From Clostridia bacterium (GTDB lineage Bacteria > Bacillota > Clostridia > Christensenellales > Pumilibacteraceae), in assembly GCA_017623435.1 (NCBI GenBank), contig JAGAPD010000012.1, forward strand, positions 1 through 41,996: a stretch of DNA of 41,996 nt, given 5' to 3'. Below, one piece after another: positions 33,301-41,996 of the stretch (positions are counted from its first letter, which is position 1; each line of letters begins with the position of its first letter). The notes under the pieces were generated by a model. That model did not search any database and was not told where the DNA came from. It saw nothing but the letters and a program-made list of their open reading frames with translations. The position numbers were made by a program, and so were the translations under genes.

Positions 33301-34556
33301 TATCTTTTCTCCATAATGTATTTCGCAACCGACGAAAGCGCAACTTCTTCTACGCTACCGTCGCTTAAATTCTTAACGTTTACTACTCCGCTTTCCTTTT
33401 CGCTCTCGCCTATAACGATCGCAAAACGTGCCTTTTGCTTATCCGCGTAACGGAATTGCGCTTTAAGACTTCTGCCCGTGTATTCCGTTTCTGCAGCAAC
33501 GCCACAGTCCCTTAAAGATTTTACGAAATCCATACAAAAGGGTACGAGCGATACGTTCTGTGAAAGCACGAATACGTCGGGACGGTCGTGATTTTCAATC
33601 TCGATTCCCAGCGTGTCAAGGAGCATAAGCAATCTTTCAAGTCCCATACCAAAGCCTACACAAGGAGTGGGTTTTCCGCCCACGGACTCTACTAAATGGT
33701 TATATCTACCGCCTCCGCATACAGTTCCTTGCGATCCAAGAGCGGTCGTTACGAACTCAAAAACGGTCTTCGTGTAGTAGTCAAGTCCACGAACGATGTT
33801 GGGGTTAATTACGTAGTCGATTCCGCCTGCTTTAAGTAGATTTTCAAGCGTGTTCATATGTTCACGGCAGTCGTCGCAGATATAGTCCAAAATCTTGGGC
33901 GCGTCTGCTACGATTTGCTTACAGCCCTCAACCTTACAGTCAAGTATACGCAAAGGATTACGCTCGAATCTGTCACGGCAAGTAGGACACATACTATCAA
34001 GTTTAGTAGACAAATACTTGCGGAGCGCTTTGTTATACTCTGCTCTACACTTCTCACAGCCTATGCTATTAAGGTTAAGCACGAGTCCTTTAATTCCGAG
34101 CGAGGACAAAAGCGTATGCGCCAAACTGATAACTTCGTAATCAAGTAGCGCGTTGTCGCCACCGTAAACTTCTACGCCGAACTGATGGTGTTCACGAAGT
34201 CTGCCCGCCTGCGGATTTTCATAGCGGAAAACGGGCGTGATATAGTACATTTTAAGAGGAAGCGAACACGCGTCAAGCGCGTTTTCTACGTACGAGCGCG
34301 CGACGGGCGCGGTTCCCTCGGGTTTAAGCGTAATGGAGCGCTTACCCTTGTCGAGGAAGGTGTACATTTCCTTTTGTACTACGTCCGTATCGTCGCCTAT
34401 CGAGCGCGTAAAAAGCTCGGTATGCTCGAAAGCTGGGGTGCGAATTTCGTGAAAGTTATATAATCTTGCAATTTCTCTGGCACGTGATTCAACGAATTGC
34501 CATTTATAGCTGTCAAAAGGCAAAACGTCTTTCGTGCCCTTGGGAACGTTTATCAT
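33300..34556 (-). CDS. hisS: Histidyl-tRNA synthetase
   Basis: The 418-residue class II synthetase begins with PKGTKDVLPFDSYKWQ and TPAFEHTELFTRSIGDDTDVVQKEMYTF. It has motif 2 FRYENPQAGRLREHHQFGVEVYG, the histidine-specific GLDYYTKTVFEF and GGGRYNHLVE, and a C-terminal anticodon-binding domain. A cysteine-rich insertion at about 168-220 (CEKCRAEYN, CPTCRDR, CKQI, CDDCREH) looks like a zinc-binding segment and is seen in many Bacillota HisRS. It starts 10 bases after hslU and is coupled to aspS. No T-box leader is present. Confidence 0.96.
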   Translation of the reverse strand: MINVPKGTKDVLPFDSYKWQFVESRAREIARLYNFHEIRTPAFEHTELFTRSIGDDTDVVQKEMYTFLDKGKRSITLKPEGTAPVARSYVENALDACSLPLKMYYITPVFRYENPQAGRLREHHQFGVEVYGGDNALLDYEVISLAHTLLSSLGIKGLVLNLNSIGCEKCRAEYNKALRKYLSTKLDSMCPTCRDRFERNPLRILDCKVEGCKQIVADAPKILDYICDDCREHMNTLENLLKAGGIDYVINPNIVRGLDYYTKTVFEFVTTALGSQGTVCGGGRYNHLVESVGGKPTPCVGFGMGLERLLMLLDTLGIEIENHDRPDVFVLSQNVSLVPFCMDFVKSLRDCGVAAETEYTGRSLKAQFRYADKQKARFAIVIGESEKESGVVNVKNLSDGSVEEVALSSVAKYIMEKR

Positions 34557-34566
34557 AATTTCTCCG

Positions 34567-35877
34567 TTAAAGTATATATTTTTTGAGGTCGTGACGGCGT
34601 ACTTGCTTTGACAAATGCTCTTCTACGTACTTTTTGTCAATAGTTACGTCAATCATAGGATGATCACCACCAGCGTTAAAGCTTACGTCCTCGAGCAAGC
34701 TTTCCATAATGGTATGAAGTCTTCTCGCACCGATATCTTCGCCCGTATCGTTTTCAAGCTCGGCAAGCTTTGCCATTTCTTCAATTGCCTCGTCGGTAAA
34801 GATAAGGTTGATATTATCAACGTGGAGCATATGCCAGTATTGACGGGTAATAGCGTTTTCGGGTACGGTGAAAATCTTAATAAAATCTTCCGCCGTAAGA
34901 CTTTTAAGCTCTACCCTGATGGGGAAACGGCCTTGAAGCTCGGGAATAAGGTCGGTAACGCTACTTACGTGGAACGCACCAGACGCTATGAACAAAATGT
35001 AGTCGGTCTTGATTGCACCATACTTTGTCATAACCGTACAGCCTTCTACGATAGGCAAAATGTCACGCTGAACACCCTCACGCGAAACGTCAGGGCCTTT
35101 TGCGCTTCCACCCGTGCTTGCGATTTTATCAATCTCGTCAATAAAAATTATTCCGTTTTGCTCTGCTCTCTTAACGCCCTCCGCGTTAATGGAGTCGTTG
35201 TCGATATGCTTTTCACTCTCTTCGTTGGTTAAAATCTTTATTGCCTCTTTGACGGTAACTTTGCGTTTTTTCTTTTTCTTGGGCATCATTCCGCCAAAAA
35301 TTTCACCGATATTTATTTCCGCGCCCGTGCCGGGAATTTCCATAGGCTTGGTGGTCTCGTTAACTTCGATTTCAAGCATGTGATTATCAAGTTTGCCTTC
35401 GGCAAGCTCGCTTTCCACCCCTGCGCGAATAGCGTCCTCGGCTACGTCGGTAAGCTTTTTCTTTCTTGCTACCGTGATAGCGTCAACGATTTTCTTAACG
35501 GCAACTTCACGGGATTTTGACTCAATTTCCGCCATCTTCTCGTCTTTAACGAGTCTGATGGAAACTTCTACGAGGTCACGTATCATAGATTCTACGTCAC
35601 GGCCCACGTAACCAACCTCGGTAAATTTAGTAGCCTCAACCTTAACGAAAGGCGCTTTTACGAGTTTTGCAAGTCGACGAGCAATTTCAGTCTTACCTAC
35701 GCCCGTAGGACCTTGCATAATAATATTTTTAGGCGTGATTTCTTCACGAATTTCGTCGGGAAGTTGTGAACGGCGATAGCGGTTACGGAGTGCAATAGCA
35801 ACGGCGCGTTTTGCCTCCGTTTGACCGATAATATATCTGTCAAGCTCGGCTACGATCTGTTTAGGCGTAAGTTCCAT
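34567..35877 (-). CDS. hslU: ATP-dependent protease ATPase subunit HslU (ClpY)
   Basis: HslU is the AAA+ unfoldase of the HslUV protease. The 436-residue protein has [19 protein letters not shown], Walker A GPTGVGKT at 56-63 and [13 protein letters not shown]. An intermediate domain (about 110-230) includes a lysine-rich run KKKKKRKV. Walker [12 protein letters not shown] lies near 243, and the extreme C-terminus KKYIL is the peptide that docks in HslV. It starts two bases after hslV. In B. subtilis the same pair follows trmFO and codV (xerC-like); codV is missing here. Confidence 0.97.
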   Translation of the reverse strand: MELTPKQIVAELDRYIIGQTEAKRAVAIALRNRYRRSQLPDEIREEITPKNIIMQGPTGVGKTEIARRLAKLVKAPFVKVEATKFTEVGYVGRDVESMIRDLVEVSIRLVKDEKMAEIESKSREVAVKKIVDAITVARKKKLTDVAEDAIRAGVESELAEGKLDNHMLEIEVNETTKPMEIPGTGAEINIGEIFGGMMPKKKKKRKVTVKEAIKILTNEESEKHIDNDSINAEGVKRAEQNGIIFIDEIDKIASTGGSAKGPDVSREGVQRDILPIVEGCTVMTKYGAIKTDYILFIASGAFHVSSVTDLIPELQGRFPIRVELKSLTAEDFIKIFTVPENAITRQYWHMLHVDNINLIFTDEAIEEMAKLAELENDTGEDIGARRLHTIMESLLEDVSFNAGGDHPMIDVTIDKKYVEEHLSKQVRRHDLKKYIL

Positions 35878-35879
35878 TG

Positions 35880-36413
35880 CTATACCTCCTCTACCGTAAG
35901 ATTGCCGTTAGTGAATACGCAAATTTCGCTGGCAACTTTCATCGACTCAACTGCAATATCTTTTGCGCTCATATCCGTATTGCGAATAAGCGCGCGTGCA
36001 GCAGAGAGCGCGTAATTTCCACCACTTCCGATAGCGCAAACGCCGTTTTCGGGCTGAATAACGTCACCGTTGCCCGAAAGAACGAGCATTTCCGTGCTAT
36101 CTGCCACGATCATCATTGCCTCTAACTGACGGAGCGCCTTATCGCCACGCCACAGCTGTGCGAGAGCAACTGCGCTACGCATCAAATTTCCGCTATAACG
36201 GGAAAGCATTTCTTCAAATTTTTCGCTCAACGAAAAAGCGTCCGCAACTGAGCCGGCAAACCCGATAACAACTTTGTCGTTATATAGTCTGCGCACCTTT
36301 ACGGCGTTGCCTTTCATAATTACGCTTTGTCCTGCGGTGACCTGTCCGTCACCTGCAATAACAGTCTTACCGTCTTTTTTAACTCCGACGATAGTCGTGC
36401 CTTTTAATTCCAT
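35880..36413 (-). CDS. hslV: ATP-dependent protease peptidase subunit HslV (ClpQ)
   Basis: HslV is the proteasome-like threonine peptidase. The 177-residue protein starts [11 protein letters not shown]; the catalytic Thr is probably residue 6, after a five-residue propeptide. It has [46 protein letters not shown] and [15 protein letters not shown], all conserved. Length is normal. It leads an operon with hslU, hisS and aspS, behind a candidate promoter at 36443-36471 and an AGGAG ribosome-binding site. Confidence 0.97.
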   Translation of the reverse strand: MELKGTTIVGVKKDGKTVIAGDGQVTAGQSVIMKGNAVKVRRLYNDKVVIGFAGSVADAFSLSEKFEEMLSRYSGNLMRSAVALAQLWRGDKALRQLEAMMIVADSTEMLVLSGNGDVIQPENGVCAIGSGGNYALSAARALIRNTDMSAKDIAVESMKVASEICVFTNGNLTVEEV

Positions 36414-36442
36414 AGAGTTGTCTCCTAAAGAGTATATATTTT

Positions 36443-36471
36443 ATTGTAACATAATATATCGTATAAATCAA
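36443..36471 (-). promoter_or_regulatory. Candidate promoter for hslV-hslU
   Basis: On the minus strand TTGATT (36466-36471), 17-base spacer and TACAAT (36443-36448), in a very AT-rich 59-base gap after trmFO. No terminator is seen, so read-through from trmFO is also possible. Confidence 0.55.
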
Positions 36472-36472
36472 A

Positions 36473-37774
36473 TTAAAAAATAGCCTTTTTCAAACTTTCA
36501 AGACTTTTTTGCGATAAATACGTCTTTTTTTCACTTTTGTCTTTAATTCTTTTTTCGGGTGGCGGAAGCAATCCAAAGTTAGCGTTCATAGGCTGGAAAT
36601 CGTCAGACGGCGTTTCCAAGTACGCGCATAGCGCTCCGCAAATAGTGTCGGTAGGAAGTACGGGCATAGGTCTGTTTTCAACGCACGCTATCAGCGCGTC
36701 CGCCGCAATCAGTCCGCTCATTATACTTTCCACGTAACCTTCTACACCCGAAAGCTGACCTGCAATAAAGGTTTTAGGATAATTTAAGCATTGAAAATGC
36801 TTGTTAATGCATTTAGGCGCGTTGATGAAAGTATTTCTATGCATAACGCCGTAACGCAAAAATTCAGCGTTTTTAAGTGCAGGAATGCATCTAAATACGC
36901 GTTGTTGTTCGGGAAATTTAAGGTTAGTTTGAAAGCCCACGATATTATACGCGCTACCCTCCGTATTTTCCCTACGAAGTTGAACTACGGCGTAATGGCG
37001 TTTTCCGTTCTCGTCAAAAAAGCCAACGGGACGAAGAGGTCCGAAAAGTAAGGTCTCCTTGCCCCTCTTTGCCATAACCTCAACGGGCATACATCCTTCG
37101 AACACGTCTGATTTTTCAAACTCGTGAAGCACGGCGCACTCCGCTGAAACGAGCGCGTTATAAAAGATTTCGTACTCATCCCTATTCATAGGGCAATTTA
37201 CGTAATCTCCGTCGCCTTTTCCATAACGGTCAGCGGTAAAAGCGCAGGAATAATCAATAGTCGAGCCGTCAATTATAGGCGCAGCAGCGTCGTAAAAATG
37301 TAATCCGTCACCCAGTTTTTTTGCGATACTGTCAGCGAGCGCGTCTAACGTAAGCGGTCCTGTTGCGATTATAGTGTATTCGTCCGTATCCCAGTCGTCG
37401 AATACTTTTGAAATAATCTCAATATTCTCGTCTTCCTCAAGTTTTTTAGTTATAAGCGCGCTGAATTTTTCTCTATCTACCGCAAGCGCACTACCAGCAG
37501 GCACGCGCACGCTATCAGCAATACTAATAAGCTCGCATCCAAGCAAACGGAGTTCTTCTTTAAGTAATCCCGACGCAGTATTAAGCGCGTCGCTTTTAAG
37601 CGAATTACTGCACACCAGTTCGCCGTAATCGTTAGAAGAATGCGCAGGAGTTTTTACGTAAGGTTTTCCGTCGTAAAGACGCACCTTATACCCCCTTTTT
37701 GATAGACGAAAAGCCGCCTCGCATCCAGCAAGACCGGCTCCGATAATATTAACCTTTATCCTTTCGTCACTCAC
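36473..37774 (-). CDS. trmFO: Methylenetetrahydrofolate-tRNA-(uracil-54 C5)-methyltransferase TrmFO
   Basis: TrmFO uses FAD and methylenetetrahydrofolate to make ribothymidine 54 in tRNA, replacing the SAM-dependent TrmA in Bacillota. The 433-residue protein has the dinucleotide motif NIIGAGLAGCEAAFRL at about 9-24, HSSNDYGELVCSNSLKSD, GPLRPVGFF, YNIVGFQTNLKFPEQ and GQLSGVEGYVESIMSGL. The topA stop and the trmFO start overlap by four bases (ATGA), so translation is coupled. The order topA-trmFO is conserved in Bacillota. Confidence 0.96.
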   Translation of the reverse strand: MSDERIKVNIIGAGLAGCEAAFRLSKRGYKVRLYDGKPYVKTPAHSSNDYGELVCSNSLKSDALNTASGLLKEELRLLGCELISIADSVRVPAGSALAVDREKFSALITKKLEEDENIEIISKVFDDWDTDEYTIIATGPLTLDALADSIAKKLGDGLHFYDAAAPIIDGSTIDYSCAFTADRYGKGDGDYVNCPMNRDEYEIFYNALVSAECAVLHEFEKSDVFEGCMPVEVMAKRGKETLLFGPLRPVGFFDENGKRHYAVVQLRRENTEGSAYNIVGFQTNLKFPEQQRVFRCIPALKNAEFLRYGVMHRNTFINAPKCINKHFQCLNYPKTFIAGQLSGVEGYVESIMSGLIAADALIACVENRPMPVLPTDTICGALCAYLETPSDDFQPMNANFGLLPPPEKRIKDKSEKKTYLSQKSLESLKKAIF

Positions 37775-40188
37775 TTTTTTGCATTCCGTTTGTAATTACA
37801 ATTTTTATTAGAGCACTTAATTAAATCGCCACTCTTTAAGCTGTGAAGTACCGTGTAACTACCACACTCGGGGCACTTTTCTTCAAGCACGGGATCAAAC
37901 GAGGTAAAATCACAATCGGGATAGCCCGTGCAACCGTAGAAGGTCGCTCTGTTCGTTACGATCTTTTTAAGCGTTTTTCCGCACTTAGGACAAAGTCCGT
38001 ATTGCGTGTTTTCAAGTTCCGCCTTAGTAGGCTCCATTTTCTTAATATTTTTGCAGTAAGGATATCCCGAGCAAGCAAGGAATTTTCCGTACTTACCTTG
38101 GCGTACCACCATAGGCTTTCCACACTTTTCGCAAACCTCGCCACTAGCCTCGCCTTCAATAGGCGGCTCTTCCGCCACGGGCGCAGGAGCAATAAACTCG
38201 GGCGGAATCTCAGGCGGAACAAATCTTTGCGAGGAATCACCCGACAAAGATGCAAGCGAAATGATATCGTCGTCTACGGGAATATCTTCCACTTCTTCTA
38301 CCACCTTTTTAGGCGTTACTTTCTTCGCGGTTTCCTTCTTTTCCACTTCGTCAATAGGCTTTGTATTTTTACACTTGGGGAAGTTAGGGCAAGCCAAAAA
38401 CTTACCAAATCTGCCCGTGCGCACGACCATATTCGCCCCACACTTATCACACTTAACTTCGGAAATTTCATCCGCTGCTTTGAGCGAGAACGAGTCACCG
38501 TTAGCGGCTGCTATCTTATCCTCAAATCCGTCGTAAAAGTCCTCGATAACCTTTTGCCAAATTTTACCGCCAAACTCGATATCGTCCAGCTTTTCTTCCA
38601 TATTAGCCGTGAATTTTACGTCCATAATTTCCGTAAAATACTTCACGAGCATATCGGTTACGTCCTCACCAAGCTTCGTGGGGATAAGGTACTTTCCGTC
38701 CTTTTCGACGTAATCGCGTTTAAGAAGTAAGGTTACGGTAGGAACGTAAGTTGCAGGTCTACCGATACCCTTTTCTTCCATAAGTTTTACCAAACTTGCC
38801 TCGGTATAACGCGCAGGAGGCTTGGTAAACTTCTGTTCGTACTTATGTTCAATAAGTTGCAGAATTTCGCCATTTTCCATTTCAGGAAGCTTCGCATTCT
38901 GCTCTTCTTGTTCCTTACTGTCATCAACGTAACTGCTATAAACGGCAGTATAGCCCTTAAATAAAGGAGTTTTACCCGTTACCTTGAATCCATACTCGCC
39001 TGCTTTAATGTCAACAGACACGGAGTGATATTTTGCCTCGGACATCTGGCTCGCCATAAAGCGATCGTAGATGAGCTTATAAAGCTTATAATGGTACTTA
39101 TTAAGCACGTCCTTTAAGCTCTCTGGCGTACGGGCAAGCGTAATAGGACGGATTGCCTCGTGGGCGTCCTGAGCAGACTTTTTAGACGCGTAATAGTTGG
39201 GTTTTTCGGGGATATAATCCTTACCAAACTTCTCGGCAATAAACTCTCTTGCTGATGAAATCGCATCAGGCGAAACACGGGTGGAATCCGTTCTGATATA
39301 GGTGATAAGCGCTACTTTTCCTTCACCTGGAATATCAACGCCTTCGTAAAGCGCTTGCGCAGCGGACGACGTTTGCTGAAGAGTCATACCCAGTTTATTA
39401 AGCGCGTCCTGTTGCATCGAGCTGGTAATAAAGGGCGCGGGCGCGTGAGACTTAGTCACCGTCTTTTTAACGTTGTCAACGACGTACTGCGCGTTAGCAA
39501 GCGTAGCAATTGCATCGTCAACGTCCGCTTTGCTTTTAAGCGTATATTTTTTCTTATTCTTCGTGGTGAGCGCAATCTTTATCTTCACGCCACCGCTATT
39601 TTTAACGATAGAGAAAAAGGGCCAGTATTCCTCAGGCTTAAACTGTCTAATTTCACGCTCTCTTTCCACTAAAAGACGGAGCGTAACCGACTGAACTCGA
39701 CCGGCAGAAAGATTGTTTTGAATCTTTTTGCAAAGCACGGGCGAAATTTTATAACCCACGAGACGGTCAAGAACGCGTCTTGCTTGTTGCGCGTCAACGA
39801 GGTTGATATTAATTTCACGAGGGTTTGCAAGACCTTTTTGCACTGCTTTTTGGGAAATTTCGTTAAATTCTACGCGCACTTTGTCCTCAGGCTTTAAGCC
39901 AAGCACGTGCGCGATATGCCACGAAATCGCCTCGCCTTCACGGTCCGGGTCGGTTGCAAGATAAATGCACTCTGCTTTTTCAGCAAGCTTTTTGAGCTCG
40001 TCTACCGTACCCGACTTATCGGGCAAAATCTCGTAACGCGGTTCAAAATTCTTCTTGACGTTTACGGCAAGACTTTTAACGGGCAAATCGCGGATATGTC
40101 CTTTCGTTGCGAACACCTTATATCCGTTTCCCAAATATTTTTCTACGGTTTTAACCTTTCCGGCACCTTCTATAACAACTAATTTCAC
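37771..40188 (-). CDS. topA: DNA topoisomerase I, GTG start
   Basis: TopA relaxes negative supercoils. The GTG at 40188, seven bases after GGAG, gives the canonical start (M)KLVVIE and a protein of 805 residues; upstream in-frame ATG lies inside dprA. The TOPRIM domain has Glu7 and the acidic triad in ATDPDREGEA (Asp80, Asp82, Glu84). The active Tyr297 lies in ITYIRTDST. The near-universal ESPAK motif is EGAGK here, keeping Glu and Lys at the same spacing. Four CxxC-type zinc fingers follow from about residue 580, interrupted by a Pro-, Glu- and Val-rich linker at about 630-690. Coupled to trmFO. Confidence 0.96.
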   Translation of the reverse strand: MKLVVIEGAGKVKTVEKYLGNGYKVFATKGHIRDLPVKSLAVNVKKNFEPRYEILPDKSGTVDELKKLAEKAECIYLATDPDREGEAISWHIAHVLGLKPEDKVRVEFNEISQKAVQKGLANPREININLVDAQQARRVLDRLVGYKISPVLCKKIQNNLSAGRVQSVTLRLLVEREREIRQFKPEEYWPFFSIVKNSGGVKIKIALTTKNKKKYTLKSKADVDDAIATLANAQYVVDNVKKTVTKSHAPAPFITSSMQQDALNKLGMTLQQTSSAAQALYEGVDIPGEGKVALITYIRTDSTRVSPDAISSAREFIAEKFGKDYIPEKPNYYASKKSAQDAHEAIRPITLARTPESLKDVLNKYHYKLYKLIYDRFMASQMSEAKYHSVSVDIKAGEYGFKVTGKTPLFKGYTAVYSSYVDDSKEQEEQNAKLPEMENGEILQLIEHKYEQKFTKPPARYTEASLVKLMEEKGIGRPATYVPTVTLLLKRDYVEKDGKYLIPTKLGEDVTDMLVKYFTEIMDVKFTANMEEKLDDIEFGGKIWQKVIEDFYDGFEDKIAAANGDSFSLKAADEISEVKCDKCGANMVVRTGRFGKFLACPNFPKCKNTKPIDEVEKKETAKKVTPKKVVEEVEDIPVDDDIISLASLSGDSSQRFVPPEIPPEFIAPAPVAEEPPIEGEASGEVCEKCGKPMVVRQGKYGKFLACSGYPYCKNIKKMEPTKAELENTQYGLCPKCGKTLKKIVTNRATFYGCTGYPDCDFTSFDPVLEEKCPECGSYTVLHSLKSGDLIKCSNKNCNYKRNAKK

Positions 40189-40201
40189 AAGCAATCTCCG
40201 T

Positions 40202-41308
40202 TTATTTTCTAACCTCAAAAGTATTTGCGCTCGTTCTCACGATTGCACCTTCGAGTTCAAGCATAAGTAGCGCCTCCGATAATTTTGCAGGCGACATACC
40301 GCTTTCCACGACTAATTCGTCGTAAGTTTTCGTTCCTTCTTCCAAAAGAATATATAACTTTTTTTGATCTTTGTCAACGATTATTTCACAATTTTCTTGC
40401 TCTTTATTCGCTTTTTTTGGCGGAACAACGTTCAATCTTTCCAAAACGTCACGACCGTTTCTAATAAAGTTTGCGCCCTCGTACAAAAGGTCGTTACAAC
40501 CCTTTGAACGCGAGGAAGTCACGTTGCCGGGCAAAGCAAAAACTTCTCTGTTTTGTTCAAGCGCGTATTTTGCGGTAATGAGCGCACCACTCTTCTCGCC
40601 TGCCTCAACCACGACTACGCCACGCGACAATCCGCTGATAATGCGGTTACGCGCAGGGAAAGTAAATTTCGTAGCGTTCATATCAGGCTTATATTCAGTA
40701 AGCACTAATCCGCCGTTTTGAATGATTTTATCGCAAAGTTTGACGTTATCAACGGGAGTAATATGGTTAAAGCCACTTCCCATAACGGCAATAGTTTTAC
40801 CGCCTGCGTCCATTGCACCCGTGTGCGCGTAGGTATCAATACCCGTTGCAAGTCCACTAACCACCGTAACGCCACCTACCGCTAAATCGGAGGCTATGTC
40901 TTTCGCCATATCCTTTCCGTAAGCCGTACAAGCGCGCGTACCTACTACTGCTACGCAGGTGTCGGCAATAGCGTTGATATCGCCACGGTAATACATAACG
41001 AGCGGCGCGTCCACTTCAGGTTGAAGTAGCGTTTGCGGAAAAATTGGGTTAAGCACGGTTACTACGAAAATATCGCTACTGCGCAATTTATCAAGTTGCG
41101 TTTCGATATAATCTTCGTCGTGATAACGCAAAAGCTCAGCGTACGCCTTTTCACCAACACTATCCTTAATAAGCGTTGAATTAGCCTTAAAATCGTGCCA
41201 AAGCGAACCTAAGCTACCCGCTTTTTTGATAAGCTCGGTCTGTTTACGGGGCGTAAGCGTAGGCAAACTCAACCAAAATAATATTTTGCTGTCCGAAAAT
41301 TTTGCCAT
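40202..41308 (-). CDS. dprA: DNA-processing protein DprA
   Basis: DprA (Smf) protects incoming single-stranded DNA and loads RecA in transformation. The 368-residue protein has an N-terminal SAM-like domain. The Rossmann-type core has VAVVGTRACTAYGKDMA, VVSGLATGIDTYAHTGAMDAGGKTIAVMGSG, FPARNRIISGLSRGVVVVEAGEKSGALITAKYAL and VFALPGNVTSSRSKGCNDLL. A C-terminal winged helix (about 310-368) completes it. It overlaps the yifB stop by one base and lies 13 bases before topA. yifB-dprA-topA is a conserved set. Confidence 0.96.
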   Translation of the reverse strand: MAKFSDSKILFWLSLPTLTPRKQTELIKKAGSLGSLWHDFKANSTLIKDSVGEKAYAELLRYHDEDYIETQLDKLRSSDIFVVTVLNPIFPQTLLQPEVDAPLVMYYRGDINAIADTCVAVVGTRACTAYGKDMAKDIASDLAVGGVTVVSGLATGIDTYAHTGAMDAGGKTIAVMGSGFNHITPVDNVKLCDKIIQNGGLVLTEYKPDMNATKFTFPARNRIISGLSRGVVVVEAGEKSGALITAKYALEQNREVFALPGNVTSSRSKGCNDLLYEGANFIRNGRDVLERLNVVPPKKANKEQENCEIIVDKDQKKLYILLEEGTKTYDELVVESGMSPAKLSEALLMLELEGAIVRTSANTFEVRK

Positions 41309-41996
41309 TACTTAAAATAATCCCTATCCATACTGCGATAATTAAGCGCCTCGCTTAAATGCGCAATCGTAATATTTTCACTACCTTCAAGGTCGGCTAT
41401 CGTGCGCGCAACCTTAAGTATACGCGTGTACGAGCGCGCGGAAAGACCTAATCTGTCAAACGCCGAGCGAAGTAAACCTTCACTTCTCTCGTCAAGCTTA
41501 CAATACTTTCGTATCATAACTGAATTCATTTTGCTATTGCTGAAAATTCCCGTACCCTCGTAGCGACGAAGTTGAACTTCTCTCGCTCTGTTTACTCGCT
41601 CGCGAATGCTTTGCGAGCTTTCTTCCAGCGTGTCGCTTGACAAATCGGAGTAAGTTACGCTATCAACGGAAATATGCAAGTCAATTCTGTCCATAAGCGG
41701 ACCTGAAACGCGAGACAAATACTTGCTGATTTGCAAGGGCGAGCACTTACACTCGTGCGTTTTCGAGCCGTGATATCCACACGGACACGGATTCATACTC
41801 GCAACGAGCATGAAATTTGCAGGATATTCTACGCTACGCGACGCTCTTGCGACCGTAATAACGCCGTCCTCGAGGGGTTGACGCAACACTTCCAGACAAC
41901 TGCGGTTATATTCGGGCAGTTCGTCTAAAAACAGTACGCCGTTATGCGCCAAGCTGATTTCGCCCGGGTGTGCGTTAGTTCCAAGGTGACACAGAA
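41308..41996 (-). CDS. YifB/ComM-family Mg-chelatase-like AAA+ ATPase, C-terminal part
   Basis: The frame runs off the window end; about 229 residues of the C-terminal half are present. The first visible residues include LGTNAHPGEISLAHNGVL, then Walker B GVLFLDELPEY. MNPCPCGYHG follows, with a cysteine cluster (CPCG and HECKC). Next come LSRVSGPLMDRIDLHI and a C-terminal lid domain with SARSYTRILKVARTIADL. This is the YifB/ComM family; ComM is a branch-migration helicase that helps integrate transforming DNA in Haemophilus and Vibrio. The internal TTG is not a start, since homology continues upstream through it. It is coupled to dprA by a one-base overlap. Confidence 0.95.
   Translation of the reverse strand, partial: LCHLGTNAHPGEISLAHNGVLFLDELPEYNRSCLEVLRQPLEDGVITVARASRSVEYPANFMLVASMNPCPCGYHGSKTHECKCSPLQISKYLSRVSGPLMDRIDLHISVDSVTYSDLSSDTLEESSQSIRERVNRAREVQLRRYEGTGIFSNSKMNSVMIRKYCKLDERSEGLLRSAFDRLGLSARSYTRILKVARTIADLEGSENITIAHLSEALNYRSMDRDYFK

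Noticed and set aside
34960..37774. Possible xerC/codV gene expected between trmFO and hslV.
   Set aside because: The gap is 59 bases and contains only a candidate promoter; no recombinase remnant is visible.
41950..41952. TTG at 41952 as start of the yifB-like gene.
   Set aside because: The frame continues upstream with the family-conserved HPGEISLAHNG, so the gene is cut by the window edge rather than starting here.
1..41996. Search for CRISPR arrays, tRNA or rRNA genes, insertion sequences, prophage, defence islands or biosynthetic clusters.
   Set aside because: No regularly spaced repeats, transposase, integrase or tRNA-like cloverleaf was recognised by eye; nearly all sequence is covered by core genes. 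A tRNAscan-SE and Infernal/Rfam run would settle small RNA genes.

Overview
The window is a gene-dense, almost entirely minus-strand stretch of bacterial core chromosome. Gene content and order point to Bacillota, most likely a Clostridia-type anaerobe or fermenter. Diagnostic neighbourhoods include infC-rpmI-rplT, pta-ackA next to tmcAL, rpmF-plsX-rnc-smc-ftsY-ylxM-ffh-rpsP-khpA-rimM-trmD-rbgA-rnhB-yraN, and yifB-dprA-topA-trmFO-hslV-hslU. No phage, insertion sequence, CRISPR array, rRNA or tRNA was seen. I cannot name a species, and both edges cut genes (yebC on the left, yifB on the right).

Layout, left to right. (1) 1-2324: the start of yebC, a TrmH-type rRNA methyltransferase, and rplT-rpmI-infC with a structured attenuator leader; infC appears to start at AUU. 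(2) 2358-6668: the pta-ackA-comFC operon, with tmcAL, the only plus-strand gene, facing it across a 45-bp inverted repeat. (3) 6670-7437: an isolated AT-rich orphan membrane-anchored protein with its own strong promoter. (4) 7478-11694: a mixed operon alr - folate cyclo-ligase - membrane protein - rsmD - coaD - DAHP synthase. (5) 11732-17248: ylxM-ffh-rpsP-khpA-rimM-trmD-rbgA-rnhB-yraN (SRP and ribosome maturation). (6) 17256-23893: rpmF-plsX-rnc and smc-ftsY. (7) 23964-27650: a heterodimeric ABC exporter. (8) 27643-41996: yifB-dprA-topA-trmFO then hslV-hslU-hisS-aspS-rseC-like-glyA-comEC.

How the genes fit together: most serve translation (ribosomal proteins, IF3, rRNA and tRNA modification, two aminoacyl-tRNA synthetases, SRP), with chromosome upkeep (Smc, TopA, RNase HII), overflow acetate metabolism (Pta-AckA), and transformation-type DNA uptake and processing (ComFC, ComEC, DprA, YifB). 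TmcAL joins acetate metabolism to translation, because the known B. subtilis enzyme uses acetate to acetylate elongator tRNA-Met.

I found no convincing undescribed defence, mobile or biosynthetic system. The more interesting signals are regulatory (an AUU-started infC behind a leader with a terminator and a long-range pairing; a repeated arrangement of intrinsic terminators abutting Shine-Dalgarno sequences; face-to-face promoters around an inverted repeat between tmcAL and pta), one protein oddity (ComEC with an apparently dead beta-lactamase-like domain), and genes missing from otherwise canonical clusters (rplS, fab/acpP, the L32-partner DUF177 gene, xerC).
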